Below are positions 44,584 to 52,955 of a DNA stretch of 64,000 nucleotides, in pieces. Below the pieces are notes generated by a model that was given only the letters and a program-made list of their open reading frames with translations, did no database searches and was not told where the DNA came from. This DNA is from Dyella sp. 2HG41-7 (GTDB lineage Bacteria > Pseudomonadota > Gammaproteobacteria > Xanthomonadales > Rhodanobacteraceae), in NCBI RefSeq assembly GCF_021390675.1, contig NZ_JAJEJV010000004.1, positions 3,596,001 through 3,660,000 of the forward strand. The letters are read 5' to 3'. Position 1 is the first letter of the stretch; the number at the start of each line of letters is the position of its first letter. Both the position numbers and the translations under genes were made by a program.

Positions 44584-45272
44584 TACGGACGCCACCGATA
44601 ACCCACGCCATGTACGGTTTCGATTGCGTCGAAATCTTCCGCCACCGCAATAAATTTCTTGCGGATACGTTTGATGTGCGAGGTGATCGTGGCGTCATCC
44701 ACGACAAGCTCCGCTTCGCGCATCAACTGATCGCGATTTTTCACGTGTCCAGGGAAACGCACCAAAGTGTGGACCATCCAGAATTCGGTCACCGTAAGCG
44801 GCACTTCCACGTCGTTCCAGGTTACGCGCATGCGTTCCGATTCGAGCTTGAGCGGACCGTGCCCGATCACCGTTTCGCTCGACGCCGGCGCTTTCAGCGA
44901 TTCGATACGACGGAACAACGCAGCGATACGCGCAGCCAGCTGATGCAGGCTCGTGTCTTTGCTGAGGTAATCGTCGGCGCCCAGGCGCAGGCCGGAGATC
45001 ACATCGAAATCCGAATCGCGCGCGGTCAGAAAAATGATCGGCAGCGTGGAGGATTTCGCGCGCAGTTCGCGGCACAAATCGAAACCGCCCTCAGGCTCGT
45101 CGCCCAGACCGATATCGATGATGACCAATTCCGGAAGCCGTATGGCGAACGCACTGGAGGCGTCCTGCCGCGAACCGTAGCCGCGCGTGTCGTAGCCGAA
45201 GCGGTTCAACGCCTCGACGTAGTTGGCGCGGATCAGGGGTTCATCTTCGACGATGGCGATGTTGCGTCCCAT
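44583..45272 (-). CDS. OmpR-family response regulator (PdsR-like)
   Basis: A 229-residue response regulator with receiver domain (acidic pocket VEDEP, phosphorylation site IIDIGLGDEPEGGF with the Asp, Thr in IIFLTARDSD, Lys in DDYLSKD) and a C-terminal winged helix (VPLTVTEFWMVHTLVR, VDDATITSHIKRIRKKF, IETVHGVGYRWRP). The sequence is close to what I recall of TIGR03787, the regulator of the dedicated sortase system. GAGGAA precedes the ATG. It heads the operon RR-secreted protein-HK, each gene joined by overlaps or short gaps. Confidence 0.9.
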   Translation of the reverse strand: MGRNIAIVEDEPLIRANYVEALNRFGYDTRGYGSRQDASSAFAIRLPELVIIDIGLGDEPEGGFDLCRELRAKSSTLPIIFLTARDSDFDVISGLRLGADDYLSKDTSLHQLAARIAALFRRIESLKAPASSETVIGHGPLKLESERMRVTWNDVEVPLTVTEFWMVHTLVRFPGHVKNRDQLMREAELVVDDATITSHIKRIRKKFIAVAEDFDAIETVHGVGYRWRP

Positions 45273-45449
45273 GTGGATTCCTCGTGACGATGGCGCGCAG
45301 GTTGCTATGCGGGTGCGGCTTACGCAAGCCGCTCACGACGTTTGCCCGCGTTCTGCCAGATTCCGTCGTTCGTTCGCCCTTGAGGCGTCGGCGACCGCGC
45401 CCGGGCGGGGTGTTTGATATCTCCAACGCCCCGATTACGAGTCTCATCC

Positions 45450-45563
45450 ATGCGCGCCGATCCTTCCGTCGACCCCAATGCCGAACTTCGCAGCTTCGAA
45501 CCGCTGCGCGTGGTGCTGGCCGTGGGTTCGTTGCTGTTGGCGGCCTTGATGAGCTTGCACTGA
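45450..45563 (+). CDS. Possible 37-residue membrane micro-protein
   Basis: ATG to TGA encodes a polar N terminus (MRADPSVDPNAELRSFEPL) and one hydrophobic segment (RVVLAVGSLLLAALMS) ending LH. A terminator on the same strand follows at 45711, consistent with a short transcript divergent from the response regulator. There is no strong Shine-Dalgarno sequence and no recognised family. Confidence 0.4.
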   Translation: MRADPSVDPNAELRSFEPLRVVLAVGSLLLAALMSLH

Positions 45564-45710
45564 GTTTTGCGTGGAACTGCCGTGGAAGGCATGGGCGCGA
45601 CCGGCACGCAAGGACGTTCGCCGGTCGCGCATCCGGCAACCTGAATCGGTAAGCCTCCACAAACCGCGATACCAAGCCGTTTCCGACCTTCCCCCTGTCC
45701 TAGCGTTCCT

Positions 45711-45740
45711 TCCCCTTCCTGGTCCGAAGGGGATTTTTTT
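45711..45740 (+). terminator. Intrinsic terminator, plus strand
   Basis: CCCCTTC/GAAGGGG stem with loop CTGGTCC followed by ATTTTTTT. The only gene before it on this strand is the 37-residue micro-ORF at 45450, which suggests that something short is transcribed here. Confidence 0.8.
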
Positions 45741-45932
45741 GCCGTACAAAAATATTTTCGGCACGCCGGGAACCAATCGAAAAGAGCCCGGTCCGATTAC
45801 TTGGCAGGCGCATAGTCCATTGCCGTGGAACTCGCCGAGGTCTGACTGACGGCCGAGCCTCCCGTCTTTCAGCCGCGTGCAGGATGCAACTGCCAATGGT
45901 GTCTCCTCTAGCGTCTTTCCGACGCCCCTCTG
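45741..45932 (+). ncRNA. Candidate small RNA between two plus-strand terminators
   Basis: This 190-bp stretch has no supported ORF but is followed by a strong plus-strand terminator and preceded by another, so a separate transcript must start inside it or read through the first. It contains TTGGCA (45801-45806 region) as a possible -35 and pyrimidine-rich CTCCTCTAG. No known RNA family is recognised. Confidence 0.3.
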
Positions 45933-45972
45933 CCCGGCACAGACTTCCCCCTGTGCCGGGTTTCTCTTTTTT
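45933..45972 (+). terminator. Intrinsic terminator, plus strand
   Basis: CCCGGCACAG and CTGTGCCGGG form a perfect 10-bp stem around ACTTCCCC, followed by TTTCTCTTTTTT. It ends 19 bp from the stop of rpe, which lies on the other strand; it has no T run in the minus direction. Confidence 0.85.
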
Positions 45973-45990
45973 GAGGTTGGCGTTGCGAAC

Positions 45991-46659
45991 TCAGCCGATG
46001 CTGGCGCGCATTTTCTCGATCACGGTTCGATAGTCGGGCGCGCCGAAGATGGCCGAGCCGGCCACGAACGTGTCGGCGCCGGCGGCGGCGATCTCGCCGA
46101 TATTTTCCGCGGTGACGCCGCCATCGACTTCCAGGCGGATCCCGCGACCGCTGTCGTCGATCAGTCGACGCACGCGACGCAGTTTTTCCAGCGCCTCAGG
46201 AATGAATTTCTGTCCGCCGAAACCGGGATTCACCGACATGATCAGCACGAGATCGAGCTTGTCGAGCACGTGATCGAGCCAGTTCAGCGGCGTGGCCGGA
46301 TTGAACACCAGGCCCGCCTGGCAACCGGAGTCCTTGATCAAGCCGATGGTGCGATCCACATGCTCGGAGGCTTCCGGATGAAAGCTGATCAAGCTGGCGC
46401 CGGCCTTAGCGAAATCCGGCGCGATGCGATCCACCGGCTTCACCATCAAATGCACGTCGATGGGTGCGGTGATGCCGTAATTGCGCAGCGCTTTGAGCAC
46501 CATCGGCCCGATGGTGAGGTTGGGCACATAATGGTTGTCCATCACGTCGAAATGCACCCAGTCGCCGCCGGCGGCCAGCACGTTGGCGGTGTCCTCGCCC
46601 AGCCGCGCGAAATCGGCGGAGAGAATGGACGGGGCGATGATGGGGGATTGTTTGCTCAT
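45991..46659 (-). CDS. rpe: Ribulose-phosphate 3-epimerase
   Basis: Pentose phosphate pathway enzyme, companion of rpiA and tkt in this window. The 222-residue TIM barrel has [32 protein letters not shown] with the metal-binding His and Asp, [33 protein letters not shown] and [11 protein letters not shown] with a catalytic Asp. It follows djlA on the same strand with a 73-bp gap. Confidence 0.97.
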   Translation of the reverse strand: MSKQSPIIAPSILSADFARLGEDTANVLAAGGDWVHFDVMDNHYVPNLTIGPMVLKALRNYGITAPIDVHLMVKPVDRIAPDFAKAGASLISFHPEASEHVDRTIGLIKDSGCQAGLVFNPATPLNWLDHVLDKLDLVLIMSVNPGFGGQKFIPEALEKLRRVRRLIDDSGRGIRLEVDGGVTAENIGEIAAAGADTFVAGSAIFGAPDYRTVIEKMRASIG

Positions 46660-46732
46660 GACGGGCCCAGGTGAGATGCGGCGAATGCGAAGCCGTCATT
46701 TTACCGGGACGCGGGCGCGTTCCGCTTGTGGC

Positions 46733-47536
46733 TTATTTGAAGCCGCGCTCCGCCTTGATCCGCTCGTACGCCGCATTGATCTCGCTGGCGCGCCCTTCGG
46801 CTCGCTTGCGCATGTCTTCGGGCAGATCGCCCAGGCGGTCGGGGTGATGTTCGGAAATCAGTTTGCGATAGGCGCGCTTGATGGCGCGCTCGTCGGCGTC
46901 GCGTGTGATGCCGAGCACGGCGTAGGGATCGGGCCCCTGCGTGTTCCGCTGCGGCGGCACATAACCATGACCCGCGCCCGGACCGCGACCGCCACCGTAA
47001 GCGCCTTGCCAGACAAACCCCTTCATCGCCATCAAGGCCATCAGCTCCATGTCGCTGATGCGCAGGGCGAAAGCGAGTTGACGCAAGATCGCCATTTTCT
47101 CCGGCGACGGATTGCCTTCGGCCAGCACCGTTTCGATCACCACATCGAGCAACGGAAACGCGTGATCGCGGCGCAGCCCCACCCATTGGCGCAAGGCGCT
47201 GATCGGACCGGTCACGTCGAATTCGGGCTGCTTGCCTTTGTTGAAACCCTGTATTGCAACTTGGCGCGCGTTCGCATCCAAGCCCATGCGCGCCATGATG
47301 CGTTCGGCGGTCGCGATTTCCGCTTCGGAAACGCGGCCATCGGATTTGGCGATCGCGCCGAGCAGCGCAAACAGCGGAAACACATAGCCGCCCGACTCGG
47401 GAATCGCGCTGCGCCGCTGCGTATAGCGCAGATTATCGAGCACGAAGCCGACGATCGCGCCGACGCCCATGCCGACAAAACCATGGCCAAGCAGCAGGCC
47501 CGCCATGGCGAACCAGAACGTGTAGGTGTAACTCAT
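46733..47536 (-). CDS. djlA: DjlA, membrane-anchored J-domain co-chaperone
   Basis: Co-chaperone of DnaK linked to envelope stress in E. coli. The 267-residue protein has an N-terminal membrane helix (FWFAMAGLLLGHGFVGMGVG with glycines typical of the DjlA dimerising helix), a TerB-like helical domain (FALLGAIAKSDGRVSEAEI), a Gly/Gln linker, and a C-terminal J domain (DPYAVLGITRDADERAIKRAYRKL with HPD in SEHHPDRLGD, read in parts). It overlaps the upstream cytochrome gene by 4 bp. Confidence 0.95.
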   Translation of the reverse strand: MSYTYTFWFAMAGLLLGHGFVGMGVGAIVGFVLDNLRYTQRRSAIPESGGYVFPLFALLGAIAKSDGRVSEAEIATAERIMARMGLDANARQVAIQGFNKGKQPEFDVTGPISALRQWVGLRRDHAFPLLDVVIETVLAEGNPSPEKMAILRQLAFALRISDMELMALMAMKGFVWQGAYGGGRGPGAGHGYVPPQRNTQGPDPYAVLGITRDADERAIKRAYRKLISEHHPDRLGDLPEDMRKRAEGRASEINAAYERIKAERGFK

Positions 47537-47853
47537 GGGCGCGCGGCGGCCTGCGGCGGGAGTGTTTGGGCGCTGTACCAGCGTGCGAGTTGATCCAGCT
47601 CCGCATCGTTGAGCGGGCCGATGGCCGTGCGCATCAGCGGTACGTTACGCGTGCCGTCGCGGTATTCGCCCAGCGCCTTGCGCAAGTAATCAAGGCGCTG
47701 GCCGGCAAGATTCGGCGCGCCGGGCATTTGCGCCATGCCGGTTTCCCCATGACACGCCGCGCACAACCCCAACCGGACCGGCTTGGCGGGCATATCGGCG
47801 GCAAACGCTGGCAGGGCACAGGTCAAAACGAGTGCCGCGAGTACGATTCGCAT
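47533..47853 (-). CDS. Small c-type cytochrome
   Basis: A 106-residue precursor from ATG 47853 (GTG 47862 is an alternative). The signal peptide is MRIVLAALVLTCALPAFA; the mature class I cytochrome has the haem motif CAACH and the likely axial Met in LMRTAIGPLNDAELD. It is a single-haem periplasmic electron carrier of the kind often found next to cytochrome c4 genes; its partner is unknown. Coupled to djlA by a 4-bp overlap. Confidence 0.88.
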   Translation of the reverse strand: MRIVLAALVLTCALPAFAADMPAKPVRLGLCAACHGETGMAQMPGAPNLAGQRLDYLRKALGEYRDGTRNVPLMRTAIGPLNDAELDQLARWYSAQTLPPQAAARP

Positions 47854-47915
47854 CGGTAACACATAGGCATGAAAGTCACCGATTCTAGCAGCGTCCCGTG
47901 GCTTGACCGGTACAA

Positions 47916-48188
47916 TAGGGATGCTCTGATTAATTCCACGCGGGCGTCACCGGTCCTGTCTGTTCGAAGATCACAGGACCATCGGCGAAGGCAGACTGGC
48001 CGTCTGTCGAGACGATGGGCCGAAGATATGCGGAAAGACAGGACCGGCCCGAAGGGTGATGTCCAGAAGGCGTGCAGGCTGCGCCGCGCGGCTTGAACAG
48101 ACGGCCAGTCTGTCCTGCGCCGCGCAACACACCCTGCGCGCCTTCTGGACATCATGCCGCCCACGTGGAATTAATCAGAGCATCCCTA
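47916..48188. mobile_element. MITE-like element with 31-bp terminal inverted repeats upstream of purC
   Basis: The ends 47916-47946 and 48158-48188 are inverted repeats of 31 bp with one mismatch, TAGGGATGCTCTGATTAATT outermost, flanked by TA. Inside are three more inverted pairs: 47950-47961 with 48036-48047 (12 bp), 47992-48007 with 48097-48112 (16 bp) and 48059-48072 with 48139-48152 (14 bp). No transposase is encoded in 273 bp. It ends 14 bp before the purC Shine-Dalgarno sequence. It fills nearly all of the 351-bp gap between the cytochrome gene and purC. Confidence 0.8.
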
Positions 48189-48213
48189 ATTCGTCTCACC
48201 CCCGGAGTGCGCT

Positions 48214-49110
48214 GTGCCTACCACCCTGCTGGAATCGAACCTGCCCGGCCTTGAGCTGATCCACCGCGGCAAGGTGCGCGACGTCTACGCGCTGCCCGGC
48301 AATCGCTTGCTGATCGTCGCTACCGATCGCCTGTCCGCCTTCGACGTGGTGCTGCCCGATCCGATACCCGGCAAGGGCGAGATGCTGACGCAGATTTCCA
48401 ACTTCTGGTTCGGCAAGACCGCGCATATCGTGCCCAATCATTTGCTGCACACGCCGCTGGAAGAAGTACTGCCGGCGGGCACCGATATCGCGCTGTATGA
48501 AAAGCGCGCGGTGGTGACGCGTCGCCTAAAGCCAGTGCCGGTGGAAGCGATTGCGCGCGGTTATCTGATCGGCTCGGGTTGGAAGGATTATCAAGCGACC
48601 GGTTCGCTGTGCGGCATCACGCTTCCAGCGGGACTGCGCCAGGCCGATCAATTGCCCGAACCGATCTTTACGCCGTCGACCAAGGCGGCGGTGGGCGATC
48701 ACGACGAGAACGTGAGTTTCGACGCGGTGATTGCCGGTGTGGGCAAAGATCTCGCCGAACAAGTACGCGACGCCACGCTCGCCATCTACAAATGGGCGGC
48801 GGCGTTTGCGGCCGAGCGCGGCATCATCATCGCCGACACCAAGTTCGAATTCGGCACCGACGAAAACGGCAAGCTGTATGTGATGGACGAAATGCTCACG
48901 CCGGATTCCTCGCGCTTCTGGCCGGCCGATCAATACCGCGTCGGCATCAGCCCCCCGAGCTACGACAAGCAGTTCGTGCGCGATTACCTGGAAACGCTGG
49001 ACTGGAACAAGAAAGCGCCAGGACCGAAGGTTCCCGAGCAAGTCATTGCAGGCACGTCCGCCAAATACGCCGAAGCGCTGCAACGCCTGGCCGGCATCAC
49101 GCTGGACTGA
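48214..49110 (+). CDS. purC: Phosphoribosylaminoimidazole-succinocarboxamide synthase
   Basis: SAICAR synthase of de novo purine synthesis. The GTG start at 48214 has GGAG seven bases upstream. The 298-residue protein is the longer, yeast-like form: [84 protein letters not shown]. Its promoter would have to lie in or before the MITE-like element that ends 26 bp upstream. Confidence 0.96.
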   Translation: MPTTLLESNLPGLELIHRGKVRDVYALPGNRLLIVATDRLSAFDVVLPDPIPGKGEMLTQISNFWFGKTAHIVPNHLLHTPLEEVLPAGTDIALYEKRAVVTRRLKPVPVEAIARGYLIGSGWKDYQATGSLCGITLPAGLRQADQLPEPIFTPSTKAAVGDHDENVSFDAVIAGVGKDLAEQVRDATLAIYKWAAAFAAERGIIIADTKFEFGTDENGKLYVMDEMLTPDSSRFWPADQYRVGISPPSYDKQFVRDYLETLDWNKKAPGPKVPEQVIAGTSAKYAEALQRLAGITLD

Positions 49111-49114
49111 CCGC

Positions 49115-49447
49115 ATGAACGCGTGGCTTAGCCTGAGCCTCGCGATACTCGCCGAGGTCATCGGAACCAGTGCGCTGAAAGCCTCTGACGGCTTCAGCCA
49201 TTGGCTGCCGAGCGCGATTGTCGTCGTCGGCTATGGCGTGGCTTTTTATTGCCTGAGCCTCACGCTGCGACAGATGCCGCTCGGCATCGCTTACGCGGTG
49301 TGGTCCAGCGCGGGCACCGCGTTGATCGCGCTGATCGGTGTCGTGGTATATCGACAGAAACTGGACCTGGCCGCTGTGCTTGGTATTGGCCTGATCGTGG
49401 CCGGCGTGCTAGTGCTCAACCTTTTCTCACGGAGCAGCGCCCATTGA
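49115..49447 (+). CDS. SMR-family efflux transporter (EmrE/SugE-like)
   Basis: A 110-residue protein with four membrane helices. The proton- and drug-binding Glu is at residue 13-14 in LAILAEVIGTSALKAS, and the family signatures AYAVWSSAGTALIA and IGLIVAGVLVLNL are clear. This composition is closer to EmrE/QacE drug exporters than to guanidinium exporters, but the substrate is not certain. The ATG lies 5 bp after the purC stop and its own stop shares one base with the next start. Confidence 0.9.
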   Translation: MNAWLSLSLAILAEVIGTSALKASDGFSHWLPSAIVVVGYGVAFYCLSLTLRQMPLGIAYAVWSSAGTALIALIGVVVYRQKLDLAAVLGIGLIVAGVLVLNLFSRSSAH

Positions 49448-49944
49448 TGACGACCGACGACACCACACAAAGCGCACGCAGCATGCGCGATTGGCTCGAC
49501 AGCTACAGCCGCGATCATCAGCATCCGACTAATCAGATCTTGCACTGGATTTGCGTGCCGCTGATCGTGTGGAGCGCGGTCGCCATGTTGTGGACGATTC
49601 CGGTGCCGGAATCGCTTTTACATCCCGGCGCGTGGTCGGTATTTGCGATCGTGCTGGCGTTTGCGTGGTATTGGAAACGGTCGCACCGACTCGGCGGTGC
49701 GCTGCTGATCGTATTGAGTTTATTTGCGCTGAGCTGTTTCTACTTGTTTCAGCAATACGGTCCCAGGCATTTGCTACAGCTTGGCATCGGCGTGTTCGTC
49801 GTTGCATGGATCGGCCAATTTATCGGCCATATTTTCGAAGGACGCCGGCCGAGCTTTTTTACCGACCTCGCGTACCTGCTGGTCGGACCAGCGTGGCTGA
49901 TGGATAAATTTCTGCGTCGCCTCGGCTTCAAGGAAACCGCATGA
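49447..49944 (+). CDS. DUF962/Mpo1-like membrane protein
   Basis: A 165-residue protein with about four membrane helices and the family's His motifs: DHQHPTNQILHWICVPL near the N terminus and GQFIGHIFEGRRPSFF near residue 125. Yeast Mpo1 of this family is an Fe-dependent 2-hydroxy fatty acid dioxygenase; bacterial members are mostly uncharacterised. Start at 49447 by the TGATG junction with the SMR gene; it overlaps the following gene by 4 bp, so purC, the SMR gene, this gene and the next may form one transcript. Confidence 0.85.
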   Translation: MTTDDTTQSARSMRDWLDSYSRDHQHPTNQILHWICVPLIVWSAVAMLWTIPVPESLLHPGAWSVFAIVLAFAWYWKRSHRLGGALLIVLSLFALSCFYLFQQYGPRHLLQLGIGVFVVAWIGQFIGHIFEGRRPSFFTDLAYLLVGPAWLMDKFLRRLGFKETA

Positions 49945-50354
49945 CGAGTGTGCTCACGCTGCTCAGCAGCCTGATCTGGTGGGTGTTGGCAAGCAGCGCC
50001 GGCGCGATTTTGCCGGCGGTGATCGCATGGGTCGTGTTGCGTTGGAGCGAACGCGCGGCGGTGGTGTTCAACCGCGTTTATCTCGCGTGTTTGATCTGGT
50101 GTCTGCTCACGTTGTTGATCGGCGCAGTCGCCGCTGTGCATGTCGGCGTGACACGCGCACCGTTTGGTCCGTTGATCGGTAGCGGAACATTCCGCGCATC
50201 GCTGGTGGTGTCGATGCTGATCGGCGTGGTGACGTTGTGGCGCCTGGTTCCGCGCGTCGATGCTCGACGTATTCGCGTGGGTAGCGCGTGTGTCGCGGTG
50301 GCAGTAGTGATGGCGATTGCGTTCGGAGTTGTTACGACGTTAGCGAGCGTTTGA
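49941..50354 (+). CDS. Small integral membrane protein of unknown function
   Basis: A 137-residue protein with four hydrophobic segments (WWVLASSAGAILPAVIAWVV, CLIWCLLTLLIGAVAAVHVG, SLVVSMLIGVVTLW and ACVAVAVVMAIAFGVVTTLA). No motif is recognised. Translationally coupled to the Mpo1-like gene by ATGA, so it may act with it. Confidence 0.7.
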   Translation: MTSVLTLLSSLIWWVLASSAGAILPAVIAWVVLRWSERAAVVFNRVYLACLIWCLLTLLIGAVAAVHVGVTRAPFGPLIGSGTFRASLVVSMLIGVVTLWRLVPRVDARRIRVGSACVAVAVVMAIAFGVVTTLASV

Positions 50355-50660
50355 TCGAACGCAGCCACAATTACTTGTCAAGCAATTCAACCAAGCCGTA
50401 GCGTCATTCCGGCGCAGGCCGGACGGAGCGCGAAGCGCGGAGAACGTCCGAAGGGCGGCCCCGAAGGGGTGAGCGAAACGAATCATCCAGTTTCAATACG
50501 TTGTGCGAAGCACACTAAATAAATTTAGTGTCCTGCGGACGCCATTTTGGACTGGATTCCGGCCTGCGCCGGAATGACGGTGAGGTATCAATGGTGGCAT
50601 TCGCGAGTGCGGCCCCCTCACCCCAGCCCTCTCCCCGGAGGGGAGAGGGTGTGAAGTGCG
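50355..50660. repeat. Intergenic repeats between membrane protein gene and tkt
   Basis: No gene is supported. A perfect 21-bp inverted pair, CGTCATTCCGGCGCAGGCCG at 50402-50421 (plus one base) with its complement at 50561-50581, encloses 138 bp. In its centre ACACTAAAT-AA-ATTTAGTGT (50514-50533) is a second palindrome. A third, CCCTCTCCCC/GGGGAGAGGG (50629-50651), lies 10 bp after the tkt stop. These look like dispersed extragenic palindromes of the host. Confidence 0.7.
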
Positions 50661-52655
50661 TTAGTCGATAACGCGTTTCACCGTATCGACCACATGGGCG
50701 ACGGTGAAACCGAAGTGTTCAAACAACGCCGGCGCCGGCGCTGACGCACCGAACGTGGTCATGCCGACCACCGCGCCATCCAGGCCGACATATTTGCCCC
50801 AGAAATCGACGCTGGCCGCTTCCACCGCCACGCGTGCGCGGCACCAGCTCGGCAAGATCGCTTCGCGGTATTCCAGCGGCTGCGCGTCGAATTCTTCGGT
50901 GCACGGCATCGACACCACGCGCACCGGCACGTTCTGTTGCGCCAGCGTGCGGGCCGCCTCCATCGCCAGCTCCACTTCGGAACCCGTGGCGATGATGATG
51001 GCGTTGAACTTGGCGTCCGCCGGATCGGAAAGCACGTACGCGCCGCGCGTGATATCAGCCACCTGCTGCGCGGTGCGCTGCTGATGCTTGAGCGTTTGAC
51101 GCGAGAAGATCAGGCACGACGGCGCGCCTTTGCGCTCGATCGCCACCTTCCACGACACCGCCGATTCCACCGCATCGCACGGACGCCACACGCGGTTGTT
51201 AGGAATCAGACGCAGCGAGCCGAGATGTTCGACCGGCTGATGCGTCGGGCCGTCTTCGCCCAGGCCGATCGAATCGTGCGTGTAGACGTGCACGACATGC
51301 GACGGAATCAGGCAGCTCATGCGCACGGCGTTGCGCGCGTAATCGGAGAACACCAGGAAGGTGGCGTCGTACGGCAGGATGCCACCGTGCAGCGCAAGAC
51401 CGGTGGCGATCGCGGTCATGCCGAATTCGCGCACACCGTAGTGCACGTAGTTGCCGTCGGGACCGGTGATGTTCTTGCTACCCTTCCACATGGTGAGGTT
51501 GGAACCGGCAAGGTCGGCCGAACCGCCCACCAACTCCGGCAGCAGCGGGCCGAAGGCATCGAGCGTCATCTGCGACGCTTTACGCGATGCGACATCCGGA
51601 CCATCGGCCTGCAGTTTGTCGACAAAGGCCTGCGATTTGCTCGCCCAATCGGCCGGCAATTCGCCCGCGGTGCGGCGACGGAATTCGGCGGCGAGTTCCG
51701 GAAAGGCGGCTTCGTACTTGGCGAAAGCATCGTTCCACTGCTGCTCGCGTTCGGCGCCGACTTTCTTCTTGTCCCAGCCTGCATAAATCTCGGCCGGAAT
51801 TTCGAACGGCGGCGAACGCCAGTCGAGTTCGTCGCGCGCGGCGGCGACTTCGTCTTTGCCGAGTGCTGCGCCGTGCGATTCTTCCTTGCCCTGCTTATGC
51901 GGCGCGCCGAAACCGATGATGGTTTTGCAGCAGATCAGCGTGGGCTTGTCGCTTTGCGCGACGGCGGCGGCGAAGGCTTTCTTTACCGCTTCGGCATCGT
52001 GACCGTCGACGGCGCGAATCACGTTCCAGCCATACGCTTCGAAACGCATCGGCGTGTCGTCGGTGAACCAGCCTTCCACTTCGCCGTCGATGGAGATGTT
52101 GTTGTCGTCGTACACCGCGATCAACTTGCCGAGCTTCCACGTACCGGCGAGCGAGGCGGCTTCGTGCGAAATGCCTTCCATCATGCAGCCGTCGCCCATA
52201 AAGACATAGGTGTGATGGTCGACGACGTCGTGACCGGGGCGATTGAAGTGCGCGGCGAGCACTTTTTCAGCCAGCGCAAAACCCACGGAATTGGCGAAGC
52301 CCTGGCCGAGCGGACCGGTGGTGGTTTCCACGCCTGGCGTTTCGCTGGCTTCCGGATGGCCGGCCGTCTTGGAATGCAGCTGGCGGAAGCGCTTGAGCTG
52401 ATCCATCGGCAGGTCGTAGCCGGTGAGATGCAGCAACGCGTACTGCAGCATCGAACCGTGACCGTTGGAGAGCACGAAGCGGTCGCGGTTGGGCCACTTC
52501 GGGTTGGTCGGATTGAACTTGAGGTAGTCGTTCCACAGCACTTCGGCAATGTCGGCCATGCCCATGGGCATGCCGGGGTGTCCGGAATTGGCTGCCTGGA
52601 CGGCATCCATGGCTAAGGCGCGGATGGCGTTGGCAAGTTCGCGGCGGGACGTCAT
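50661..52655 (-). CDS. tkt: Transketolase
   Basis: Thiamine-diphosphate enzyme linking pentose phosphates to glycolysis. The start at 52655 has GGAG upstream; 664 residues. Motifs: [38 protein letters not shown], the ThDP motif [20 protein letters not shown] with ...[10 protein letters not shown] (read in parts), [14 protein letters not shown]-like [28 protein letters not shown] and the C-terminal domain. Together with rpe, rpiA, fba, gap and pyk it covers much of central sugar metabolism. Confidence 0.97.
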   Translation of the reverse strand: MTSRRELANAIRALAMDAVQAANSGHPGMPMGMADIAEVLWNDYLKFNPTNPKWPNRDRFVLSNGHGSMLQYALLHLTGYDLPMDQLKRFRQLHSKTAGHPEASETPGVETTTGPLGQGFANSVGFALAEKVLAAHFNRPGHDVVDHHTYVFMGDGCMMEGISHEAASLAGTWKLGKLIAVYDDNNISIDGEVEGWFTDDTPMRFEAYGWNVIRAVDGHDAEAVKKAFAAAVAQSDKPTLICCKTIIGFGAPHKQGKEESHGAALGKDEVAAARDELDWRSPPFEIPAEIYAGWDKKKVGAEREQQWNDAFAKYEAAFPELAAEFRRRTAGELPADWASKSQAFVDKLQADGPDVASRKASQMTLDAFGPLLPELVGGSADLAGSNLTMWKGSKNITGPDGNYVHYGVREFGMTAIATGLALHGGILPYDATFLVFSDYARNAVRMSCLIPSHVVHVYTHDSIGLGEDGPTHQPVEHLGSLRLIPNNRVWRPCDAVESAVSWKVAIERKGAPSCLIFSRQTLKHQQRTAQQVADITRGAYVLSDPADAKFNAIIIATGSEVELAMEAARTLAQQNVPVRVVSMPCTEEFDAQPLEYREAILPSWCRARVAVEAASVDFWGKYVGLDGAVVGMTTFGASAPAPALFEHFGFTVAHVVDTVKRVID

Positions 52656-52816
52656 CAGTTCTATCTCCGAGGGCAGGCGCAAAGATGCCTATTGTCGCCG
52701 ATCGGGTGCGGCCTGTCGTCCGCTTCCGCACAGGGCGACGCCTTATTCGCCGCATCTAGAGCCAATCGCCTGGCTGCCACCTTTCACTCGGTTTTCCTAC
52801 AGCCTTAATCATTCCT

Positions 52817-52822
52817 TAATAC
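52817..52822 (+). promoter_or_regulatory. Possible -10 element for the beta-barrel gene
   Basis: TAATAC in an A/T-rich patch 134 bp before the start codon is the best -10 match in the 300-bp gap 52656-52955. No convincing -35 is visible, so this is tentative. Confidence 0.3.
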
Positions 52823-52868
52823 TGTACTGACCGGTATTGAATCCCATCACCCCGCCCCTATTTCCCGG

Positions 52869-52930
52869 GTACGCGCCGCTCAAGCGGCCGTACGGGACGG
52901 TCGGCTTCCCCCCTCGTGCCGACCGTCCCG
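52869..52930 (+). promoter_or_regulatory. Two-hairpin 5' leader of the beta-barrel gene
   Basis: Hairpin 1 (52869-52893) pairs GTAC and CCGCT with AGCGG and GTAC. Hairpin 2 (52893-52930) is a perfect 13-bp stem, CGGGACGGTCGGC with its complement, around a pyrimidine loop. It ends 25 bp before the ATG. It may stabilise the mRNA or regulate translation of an abundant outer-membrane protein. Confidence 0.5.
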
Positions 52931-52955
52931 ATCAATGCATAACAAGGAGTACTCC

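Noticed and set aside
41982-45272. A complete dedicated sortase system
   Set aside because: No sortase or LPXTG protein is encoded within the window; only the regulatory pair is similar.
45284-45652. 122-codon plus-strand frame upstream of rpe
   Set aside because: Arg-rich composition with no ribosome-binding site; the 37-codon frame in another register is more protein-like.
50937-52616. 559-codon plus-strand frame opposite tkt
   Set aside because: Antisense shadow of transketolase, which is unmistakable on the other strand.
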